From an uncultured Verrucomicrobiota bacterium (GTDB lineage: Bacteria > Verrucomicrobiota > Kiritimatiellia > RFP12 > UBA1067): a stretch of DNA of 5,015 nucleotides. Made by a program: the position numbers and the translations under genes. Positions within the stretch are counted from its first letter, which is position 1; each line of letters opens with the position of its first letter. Positions 1 through 5,015 of the stretch are shown here, piece after piece. The stretch spans positions 1-5,015 of the forward strand of contig CAMOIK010000131.1 in the NCBI GenBank assembly GCA_946615875.1, given 5' to 3'. Below the pieces are notes generated by a model. It was given only the letters and a program-made list of their open reading frames with translations, did no database searches and was not told the origin of the DNA.

Positions 1-1393
1 CGCGCCGCGCGCAGCGAATATTCCGCGACGATCGCCTTGCCGCGCGTACCTAGCGACGTGACGGGCATCGCCCCGAACTTGAGGACATTTCCCTTCGGAA
101 GAGAGTCCGTCGCGAAAAGCATCGTTGTGGCTCCATTATCCGGCTCATGGCCCATGCCGAGGTTGCAGCCGCCGGCATACACGCTGCGGAAGAGTTTAGG
201 CTCGCCAGCGTCGCCGGCCACCACCACGTCGAAAGCGTAGGCGCGAGAGTCTGGATTGCCGTCGGCGCGAGGGATTGAAAGGCGCAGGGCCTCCTGCGGT
301 TGGGCGGCGGCGGCCGCCGCCGTCGCCTTCGCCTCGTCCTCCGGCCGCGGAGAGGCGCCGTCGGCATCGTCGTCCCAGACCTTGGCGTCCTTCTTCTTAG
401 GAACCGGCGGCACCACGGCGAAACACTTGGAGACCTCCAGCGCGGCGCCCTTCGGGAACTGCGGCTCGCCGATCAGCTTCTTGCGCTCCTCCATCGAAAG
501 CGGATGGCGCCAGCCGGGGCTGCCGACGTCCTTGCCGGAGAAAATCAGCCAGTCGTTGCCGAGGCATCCGCCCATTCCGAACTCGCGCCGGGAAACAACG
601 GCCATGTCATCATAGACGCTCACGACATATCCGTGGCGCCCGCCGCCCACGTCGCAGGTCTTCTCCAGCGGAGCGCGGGCGATCCACGCGTCTCGCACGA
701 GGGCGGCGCAGCCGCGCGGCTCGCACGACGCGCATTCGATGCACGGGAACGTGCCGTAGTAAAGCGAGACTATGTTCCAGTTCGTCGCGCTCCAGTGATT
801 GTGGCCGAAGAAGGCGACGAGATTGCCGTGCCGCCTCAGCGCCATGCGCAACGCCTTCTCCGGACGGCGGTGCTGGAAGAAAAAGCACGGCTTGGCCGCG
901 CCGCCCGACGCGCCGCCGCCGGAAAGCGCGCCGTCCACCAGCGCGGCGGACTCGTCGGCGCCGGCGAACCAGTTTCTGCCGAAGAAGTGGAAGCCCTTGA
1001 TCTCCTTGTGCCAGCACGGCTCGTACTTCTCGCCCCATATGCGCTCCCAGTTCGCCGCCATGTCGGTCGCAGCACATGCTTCGCCCTCTCGGCGGGGTCG
1101 GGGTATTTGCTCGCCACGAAATCGCCGCAGTGCGCCACGGCGTCCACCTTCTCGCGCTTGAAGCACTCCAGAGCCGCGCGCAGGTATTTGTCCGGCCAGT
1201 TTTTGCCGAGGCTGCGGCTGGCGCCGCGCCCCGTGCGAAGATGCGTATCGCTTATCACGCCGAAAACGAGGGCGGGCGGCTTGGACGGTTTCCAGAGCGG
1301 CGGCACCGCGAGCACGCGGCCCATTCCTCCGAAGGCGCCGCAGGCCAGCGCTGCCGCGCCGCCTTTCAAGAACTCCCTGCGGTTGATCTTCAT
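1..1393 (-). pseudogene. Tat-exported calcineurin-like metallophosphatase, frameshifted and 3'-partial
   Basis: Predicted exported metal-dependent phosphoesterase; substrate unknown. The N-terminus MKINRREFLKGGAAALACGA is a twin-arginine signal (RREFLK, then a hydrophobic Ala/Gly stretch), followed by VFGVISDTHLR (D49, H51, motif I) and HCGDFV (G90, D91, motif II). This frame then degenerates after HVL (L108, codon 1072-1070). The homologous continuation is one frame away: ATDMAANWERIWGEKYEP, KGFHFFGRNW, FFFQH (motif IV His) and FFGHNHWS (GHxH motif V, 806-795). I translated it stop-free to position 1, about 356 residues. One missing base near 1070/1069 would restore the frame (CTG-GCG-ACC-GAC-ATG). 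The usual GNH(D/E) motif III between GD and motif IV is not found, suggesting an additional in-frame loss. Downstream are an acidic/polyalanine linker (about 395-290) and a beta-rich C-terminal region with GGCNLGMGHEPDNGATTM, running off the left edge. It could be a decayed gene or a sequencing/assembly error. Confidence 0.8.
296..333 (-). repeat. GC-rich polyalanine linker coding segment in the metallophosphatase
   Basis: In the restored frame this encodes DEAKATAAAAAAQPQ, six consecutive alanines written as GCG/GCC codons after a charged stretch (KKKDAKVWDDDADG, about 384-358). It joins the phosphoesterase core to the C-terminal beta-rich part. It is probably a flexible interdomain linker. 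The GGC/GCC run also creates long spurious open frames on the + strand. Confidence 0.55.
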
Positions 1394-1400
1394 CTCCCTT

Positions 1401-1405
1401 CCTCC
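1401..1405 (-). promoter_or_regulatory. Strong Shine-Dalgarno (GGAGG) of the metallophosphatase gene
   Basis: GGAGG sits 7 bases before the ATG at 1393 (context CCGGAGGAAGGGAG-ATG), immediately after the pdxK stop codon at 1410-1408. It fixes the start of the Tat-signal protein at 1393 even though the same frame stays open upstream through pdxK. It also shows that this gene has its own ribosome entry in a tight pdxK-downstream operon. Confidence 0.85.
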
Positions 1406-1407
1406 GG

Positions 1408-2223
1408 TCACACGAGCTCGCCAAGCACTTCCTCGATGGCCAGACCGTCGCGCACCGGTATGCCCAGCTCTATGCTGCGCTTCACTGCCGACGCCACGAA
1501 GCCGCTCGCCTTCACCACCGATTTCGCGAACGGCACGCCGTGAATGGCGTCTGCCAGTATGACCGACGAGAAGACGTCGCCAGTGCCGCTGCGATCTTCG
1601 CCCAGCTTGCGCTCGCCGTGCACGAAGGGATGGCGCGAACGCTCCCAGACGAAGTTCAGCATCGCGCCGCCGCGCTGTATGCCTGTGATCACCACCTTGG
1701 CGCCGTTCGGCTCGGAAAGCTCGCGCGCCAGGGCCGTAAGGTTGGAGTCCGGCATCATCGGGTCGTATTCGCGGCCGGCCAGCACGCACGCCTCGGTTAG
1801 GTTGGGGGTGAGTATGTCGGCGACCGACAGGAGACGGCGCATCCCCTCCGCCAATTCCATGTTGTAGGTGGAATAGAGTCTGCCGTAGTCGCCCATCACG
1901 GGATCGACGGCTACGATCGTGCCTTCGTCGCGGAAGGCGTCAAGGAAGCGGAACACAAAGTCGATCTGGCGGCGCGAACCGAGGAAGCCCGTCTGTATCG
2001 CGTCAAAGCGCAGCCCCAGCCTCTTCCATTCCTTGATATAGTCGTCCATGTGGTCCGTGTAGTCGGTCCAGGAGAAGGACGGATAGCCGGTGTGGTTGGT
2101 GAAGATCGCCGTCGGCACCGCGCAGCACTGCACCTTCATGGCGGATAGTATCGGGATCGCCACGGCCAGCGAACACCGCCCGAAACTCGCAAAGTCGTTT
2201 ATTACAGCCGCTTTCTTCTGCAT
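1408..2223 (-). CDS. pdxK: Pyridoxal/pyridoxamine kinase (vitamin B6 salvage)
   Basis: ATP-dependent kinase of the ribokinase superfamily that phosphorylates pyridoxal, pyridoxamine or pyridoxine at the 5' hydroxyl, feeding pyridoxal phosphate salvage in the cytoplasm. The 271 residues match the usual length. Visible motifs: the N-terminal substrate-site block VINDFASFGRCSLAVAIPILSAM (7-29), the lid-like TNHTGYPSF (42-50), DPVMGD (107-112), TPNLTEACVL (139-148), VITGI (178-182) and the anion-hole/catalytic SGTGDVF (212-218), with D216 as the expected base. The FGRCSLA....LSAM.VQCC form is that of the Clostridia/PVC 'pyridoxamine kinase' group rather than enterobacterial PdxK or PdxY, so the symbol is by function only. 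The ATG at 2223 fits family N-termini, but the preceding CT-rich leader (CTTCTTTCCCACG) has no Shine-Dalgarno. The metallophosphatase gene starts 14 bp after its TGA, so the two are probably co-transcribed. Confidence 0.92.
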   Translation of the reverse strand: MQKKAAVINDFASFGRCSLAVAIPILSAMKVQCCAVPTAIFTNHTGYPSFSWTDYTDHMDDYIKEWKRLGLRFDAIQTGFLGSRRQIDFVFRFLDAFRDEGTIVAVDPVMGDYGRLYSTYNMELAEGMRRLLSVADILTPNLTEACVLAGREYDPMMPDSNLTALARELSEPNGAKVVITGIQRGGAMLNFVWERSRHPFVHGERKLGEDRSGTGDVFSSVILADAIHGVPFAKSVVKASGFVASAVKRSIELGIPVRDGLAIEEVLGELV

Positions 2224-2235
2224 CGTGGGAAAGAA

Positions 2236-2308
2236 GATGGTAGATGGTAGAGGATAGATGGTAGATGGTAGAGGGGAGTGGGTAGAGGGGGAGAGGGGGA
2301 GAAGGTGA
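2236..2308. repeat. Heptad/octad tandem repeat tract between hydE and pdxK
   Basis: Seven consecutive 7-base units occupy 2236-2284 on the + strand: GATGGTA, GATGGTA, GAGGATA, GATGGTA, GATGGTA, GAGGGGA, GTGGGTA (consensus GATGGTA; TACCATC on the coding strand). Three 8-base units follow at 2285-2308: GAGGGGGA, GAGGGGGA, GAAGGTGA. The array fills most of the 108 bp intergenic region (2224-2331), and its base composition (purine-rich on +, CT-rich in the mRNA) differs sharply from the coding DNA around it. It resembles the short tandem repetitive sequences found between genes in some cyanobacteria and other bacteria. Its role is unknown; slippage could vary the pdxK leader length. Confidence 0.85.
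2273..2299 (+). other. Putative G-quadruplex motif
   Basis: Four G-runs on the + strand, 2273-2276 (4 G), 2280-2282 (3 G), 2287-2291 (5 G) and 2295-2299 (5 G), are separated by loops of 3, 4 and 3 bases (AGT, TAGA, AGA). This satisfies the standard G3+N1-7 pattern. The G-rich strand is the template strand for pdxK, so the mRNA here is C-rich. Folding could hinder polymerase coming from hydE. This is a sequence-pattern call only. Confidence 0.6.
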
Positions 2309-2331
2309 AGGGATATGAGGGTGGATGGTTT

Positions 2332-3420
2332 CTAATTGCGCGACGCGGCGAAGCGCAAGGAGTCGCCGCGCTCGTTGTAAAGTATCTTCTCGCCTATGGC
2401 TTCCAGGCGCCTGTCCAGGCATTGACGGCACAGCTCCGCGTTCTCCCCCAGGCACGGCTTGCCGTCGTAGAGCTGGTAAGCGCGGCGGTAGCGCGTGTCC
2501 GTGATGTTCGGCATGATGACGTTCGCACCGGCCAACACGCCCTTTTCGCGTCCGTCCTGCGCCAACGCCTGGAGCGCTGTCGCGGCCGCGATGTTGGCGT
2601 CGTGCAGGAAGAGGCGCGTGGCCGCGATCATCCTGAGGCCGAGCGCAAGCGGGTCGCCAAGCCCCTTCCCGCCTTCCTCGCGCTTCAGCGGGGCGTCGTG
2701 GTGCGGCAGCCACGGGCCCATGCCGATCATGTGCGCACCGATGTCGCGGTAGAAAACGATGTCGCGCGCCAGGTCTTCCGCCGTCTGCCCCGGCAGACCG
2801 CACATCACCCCGGTACCCACCTGGTAGCCGCAGCGTCCCAGCGCGGCGATGCAGTCCCTGCGCCGCCGCCAGCTGTGGCCGGCCGGATGGATGCGCGCGT
2901 AGAGCGCCGGGCTGGAGGTCTCGATGCGGAGCAGGTAGCGAGAGGCGCCAGCCTCCTTCCAGCGGCGATACGTCTGCTCGCTCTGCTCGCCCAGCGAAAG
3001 CGTCACGCCCAGGTCGAGCGGCGAGATGCGGCGCAGCACGTCCTCGATGAACGCGGTGTGCGCCTCGCTCTCGATTTCGCCGGACTGGATCACCACCGAC
3101 GCGTAGCCGAAGCCCTTCGCCCGGCGCGCGAGAGCCACTATCTCGTCAGCGCCGAGCGAATAGCGCTCAAGCCGCGTGTTGGAGCGGCGTATCCCGCAAT
3201 AGAGACAGTCCTTCGCGCAGACGTTCCCCGCCTCGATCAGCCCGCGTATCGATACGCGCCGCCCCACCATCCGGCATTTCACGCGGTAGGCCGCCGCGAA
3301 CAGCGCCGCTTCCTCGTCGCTGCCGGGCGCGAGCGCCACCAGCCGGGCCAGGTCGCGTTCGTCAAGCGCTTCGCTGCGCTCCTCGGCGCGGGCGAGAATA
3401 TCCGCTATGCCCTTCTCCAT
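2332..3420 (-). CDS. hydE: [FeFe]-hydrogenase maturation radical SAM protein HydE
   Basis: Cytoplasmic radical SAM enzyme that, with HydG and HydF, builds the 2Fe subcluster of [FeFe]-hydrogenase; HydE acts on the Fe(CO)2(CN)-cysteine product of HydG. The 362-residue length is normal for the family. The radical SAM cluster motif is CAKDCLYC (C68, C72, C75; CX3CX2C). Other HydE hallmarks are SVVIQSGE (about 108-115), VTLSLGEQ (139-146), SRYLLRIET (160-168), GYQVGTGVMCGLPGQT (198-213), HMIGMGPWLPHHDAPL (230-245) and GANVIMPN (298-305). A C-terminal CX7CX2C (C323, C331, C334) matches the second, non-essential Fe-S site known from Thermotoga maritima HydE. The ATG at 3420 is chosen for its GGAGA and because MEKGIADIL resembles family starts. 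BioB and PylB are less likely because of the HMIG.GP.(I/L)PH block. No hydF, hydG or hydrogenase gene is in view. It lies between the GH127 gene and a repeat tract. Confidence 0.93.
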   Translation of the reverse strand: MEKGIADILARAEERSEALDERDLARLVALAPGSDEEAALFAAAYRVKCRMVGRRVSIRGLIEAGNVCAKDCLYCGIRRSNTRLERYSLGADEIVALARRAKGFGYASVVIQSGEIESEAHTAFIEDVLRRISPLDLGVTLSLGEQSEQTYRRWKEAGASRYLLRIETSSPALYARIHPAGHSWRRRRDCIAALGRCGYQVGTGVMCGLPGQTAEDLARDIVFYRDIGAHMIGMGPWLPHHDAPLKREEGGKGLGDPLALGLRMIAATRLFLHDANIAAATALQALAQDGREKGVLAGANVIMPNITDTRYRRAYQLYDGKPCLGENAELCRQCLDRRLEAIGEKILYNERGDSLRFAASRN

Positions 3421-3424
3421 TGCG

Positions 3425-3429
3425 TCTCC
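3425..3429 (-). promoter_or_regulatory. Ribosome binding site of hydE (GGAGA)
   Basis: GGAGA lies 4 bases before the ATG at 3420, in the context CGGAGACGCA-ATG. It supports this ATG over an in-frame TTG at 3471, which would add 17 residues that are mostly Arg/Pro and unlike any HydE N-terminus. The motif sits in a short palindrome (GTCTCGGAGAC, 3434-3424). Confidence 0.55.
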
Positions 3430-3449
3430 GAGACTCCGCGCTGGACATG

Positions 3450-3479
3450 GACGCCGCCGCCGCCAGCGCAAGCGGCGTC
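3450..3479 (-). repeat. GC-rich inverted repeat at the end of the GH127 gene
   Basis: GACGCCGC, overlapping the GH127 stop codon (3479-3472), is perfectly complementary to GCGGCGTC (3457-3450), with 14 bases between them. In the mRNA this could form an 8 bp stem. No run of T follows on the transcribed strand, so it is not a standard intrinsic terminator. It may stabilise the upstream message, attenuate read-through into hydE, or be a chance product of GCC/GGC-rich sequence. Confidence 0.4.
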
Positions 3480-5015
3480 ACTCCGTCGGCCCCAGCTCCA
3501 CGGGGAACCAGGTGCGGTAGTGGTTGCGGACGCTCCATTCGTTTCCGGCGGAGGCGTAGTCGCAGAAAAAGAGCGTCGTCGGCAGCGCGCCTTCGGGATT
3601 CTCGTGGTGCGAACCGACGGGGAGAGTCGCGGAAAACGCCATCCACATGTCGTCGGTAGGCACGCGCACCGCCGAGAAGCAGTCCATCCGCTGGCCGTCC
3701 TTGAGGCCGGGGCGGAACGGCTCCGTCATGTCTCCGTCGGCGAAACGGCTGTCGCGGGCCAGCAGGACGGGGCCGCGCGTGAAGGCGATGTTGCGCCCGA
3801 GCGTGTGCGCCACCACGGGCATGTCGAACGCAATCTCGACGATGTCGCCCAGCTTCCACTCGTGCTCGATCGTGAAATACGAGCCGGGCTTCACGCCGCC
3901 GAGCTTCTTGCCGTTGAGCTTCACGACCGTGTCCGCGCTCCACTGCGGGATGCGGAGACGCAGCGGCACGACGCCCGCGCCCTCCGTGTGGCTGACGATG
4001 CGCGCGCGGTTGGAGCGCGGGTAGAGCGAATACATGTCGAACGCCACCTTGCGCGAGCCGGAAAGCTCGCCGCTCGCCAGCGCCGTCGCGTAGAAGTTGA
4101 AGATGGCCTCGTCGCCCTTTGCCTCGAAGAGCCCGCCCAAAAAGCACAGGAAGCCGCGCGGACCGTTGGCGGTGCAGCAGTCCGTGTGCATGTAGCAGTG
4201 GTGCTGCCCGTGGTAGCGATTGCCGGAAAGCGGCGTGTATCCCGCGAACTCGGAACCGTCCCTGCGCATCGCCGCGAGGTAGGCGTTGTAGAACGTGCGC
4301 TCGATCTGGTCCGCCCACTTCGGATCGCCGGTGACCTCCAGGAGCTTCTGGCAGAGGCGCATCCACGTGGTCGTCACGCACGTCTCCTGCAGCCGCCTGT
4401 ATGGCAGGTGCTGTTTCTTCGCGCCATGGAACCATGCCTCGCTGGACGCGCAACCTCCCGCCAGGTTGATCTCCTCGCGGACGATGTCCTCCGCCGTGGC
4501 CACCGCCGCCCGCACCCACTTGTCTTCGCCGGTCGCCGCCGCGTATTCAAGCAGGCCCTGGTAGCAGCTCATCATTTCGTACGCCTTGGTGCGCCCGTTC
4601 TTGCAGACGTAGGCCCACTCGCGATTAGGGTCGAAGTCCGGGCCGTCGCGATCGGCCACGGATACGCCGTCAAGAGCGAGGTCGAGCAGGCGCGGAGCGG
4701 CGTCCAGGCGGCTCATGCCATCGACGATGTACGAGGCGAAGTCGAGATACCTGCGCTCGCCCGTCCTCCCGTAGAGCCACATTACGGGCTCGAGGATCGA
4801 CGAACTGGCCATGCCGGACCAGTTCCCGGTCTGCCACAGTTCGCGCCCGCGCCGCCCGCCGGGGCCAATCTCCGCGATCACGTAGTCGCAAAGCCGCTTG
4901 GCGGCATCCAGCGTCTTGGCGCTCTTGGTGGCGTCGTAGTGGTGCAGGAGGCCCATCAAGGTGTACTTCATGCCCCACACGTCCCACCCTTCGCCGCAGC
5001 GCAGCGCGTCGGGAT
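3478..5015 (-). CDS. GH127 (DUF1680) family glycosidase, probable beta-L-arabinofuranosidase, 5'-partial
   Basis: Probable retaining glycosidase of the GH127/DUF1680 family, whose characterised members release beta-L-arabinofuranose using a zinc-bound cysteine nucleophile. The frame is open to the right edge: PDALRCGEGWD precedes the GTG at 4980, and GEGWDVWGMKYTLMGLLHHYD is a typical internal family segment, so that GTG is not the start and roughly 130-150 N-terminal residues are missing. Counting from that valine (4980) as 1, ETC (E199, C201) and DCCTANG (C268, C269) match the Zn-binding Glu, Cys and Cys-Cys of the family, C268 being the expected nucleophile. E181 (SEAWF) is a candidate acid/base. 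Helical repeats (EMMSCYQGLLEYAAATG, about 135-151) form the alpha/alpha barrel, followed by a beta-sandwich (RLRIPQWS near 341, GSYFTIEHEWKLGD near 366). The protein ends at a TGA at 3480-3478. Family assignment is strong; the exact sugar specificity is inferred. hydE follows 57 bp downstream. Confidence 0.92.
   Translation of the reverse strand, partial: PDALRCGEGWDVWGMKYTLMGLLHHYDATKSAKTLDAAKRLCDYVIAEIGPGGRRGRELWQTGNWSGMASSSILEPVMWLYGRTGERRYLDFASYIVDGMSRLDAAPRLLDLALDGVSVADRDGPDFDPNREWAYVCKNGRTKAYEMMSCYQGLLEYAAATGEDKWVRAAVATAEDIVREEINLAGGCASSEAWFHGAKKQHLPYRRLQETCVTTTWMRLCQKLLEVTGDPKWADQIERTFYNAYLAAMRRDGSEFAGYTPLSGNRYHGQHHCYMHTDCCTANGPRGFLCFLGGLFEAKGDEAIFNFYATALASGELSGSRKVAFDMYSLYPRSNRARIVSHTEGAGVVPLRLRIPQWSADTVVKLNGKKLGGVKPGSYFTIEHEWKLGDIVEIAFDMPVVAHTLGRNIAFTRGPVLLARDSRFADGDMTEPFRPGLKDGQRMDCFSAVRVPTDDMWMAFSATLPVGSHHENPEGALPTTLFFCDYASAGNEWSVRNHYRTWFPVELGPTE

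Noticed and set aside
610..1077. Minus-strand open frame of 155 codons beginning MCCDRHGGELG
   Set aside because: Arg-rich, no domain; the neighbouring frame reads ANWERIW, QH and GHNH, which is the real phosphoesterase continuation.
1059..1080. Programmed ribosomal frameshifting in the metallophosphatase
   Set aside because: No slippery heptamer, no stop in the zero frame near the shift and no obvious stimulatory structure; a simple indel explains it better.
300..1562. Long + strand open frame of 420 codons, and overlapping + strand frames at 37-240, 256-615, 799-1161, 1076-1543 and 1540-1867
   Set aside because: Arg/Ala/Pro-rich translations with no recognisable domain, antisense to well-supported minus-strand coding; typical shadows in GC-rich DNA.
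1394..1789. Upstream extension of the metallophosphatase frame into pdxK (start at 1789)
   Set aside because: The segment is Arg/Gly-rich, lies out of frame inside pdxK, and the ATG at 1393 has a strong GGAGG and a Tat signal directly at its start.
2236..2308. CRISPR array or direct-repeat mobile element
   Set aside because: Units are 7-8 bases with no spacers, no cas genes and no terminal inverted repeats or transposase; it is a simple tandem repeat.
2003..2803. Minus-strand 266-codon open frame spanning the hydE end, the repeat tract and the pdxK start
   Set aside because: Reads hydE and pdxK out of frame and passes through the repeats; no independent motifs.
3421..3471. Alternative TTG start for hydE adding 17 residues
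   Set aside because: Rare start codon, Arg/Pro-rich extension, and a better-placed GGAGA before the ATG at 3420.
3362..4519. Minus-strand 385-codon open frame inside the GH127 and hydE genes
   Set aside because: Out-of-frame shadow of the GH127 coding sequence; its translation is Arg/Gly/His-rich without family motifs.

Overview
The window is a high-GC bacterial segment (clearly above 60 % G+C by eye) in which every supported gene lies on the minus strand, so transcription runs from right to left. The gene set is an [FeFe]-hydrogenase maturase, a GH127-type zinc/cysteine glycosidase and a Tat-exported metallophosphatase. Together with GC-rich coding sequence and an intergenic tract of TACCATC-like heptad repeats, it suggests a fermentative, polysaccharide-degrading anaerobe, possibly of the PVC group (Kiritimatiellota, Lentisphaerota or Verrucomicrobiota). 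That placement is an inference from gene content; no taxonomic marker is present.

Layout in transcription order: (1) 5015-3478, the C-terminal ~510 residues of a GH127 (DUF1680) glycosidase whose N-terminus lies off the right edge. (2) After 57 bp, hydE (3420-2332), a radical SAM maturase with both the CX3CX2C cluster and a C-terminal CX7CX2C cluster motif. (3) A 108 bp intergenic stretch (2331-2224) filled with heptad and octad tandem repeats and a canonical G-quadruplex motif. (4) A pyridoxal/pyridoxamine kinase (2223-1408). (5) After 14 bp and a strong Shine-Dalgarno sequence, a Tat-signal calcineurin-like metallophosphatase (1393 to the left edge). This last gene is broken by a one-base frameshift near 1069/1070 and also seems to lack the central GNH metal-binding motif.

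The genes do not form one evident pathway: sugar release from plant or host glycans, hydrogenase maturation, vitamin B6 salvage and an exported phosphoesterase. pdxK and the metallophosphatase are close enough to be co-transcribed, and GH127-hydE may be too. The repeat tract separates the two pairs. The + strand carries nothing I would call a gene. I see no CRISPR array, tRNA, rRNA or insertion sequence, and no convincing new multi-gene system. The most notable items are the disrupted metallophosphatase, the repeat/G4 tract and a hydE without hydF or hydG in view.
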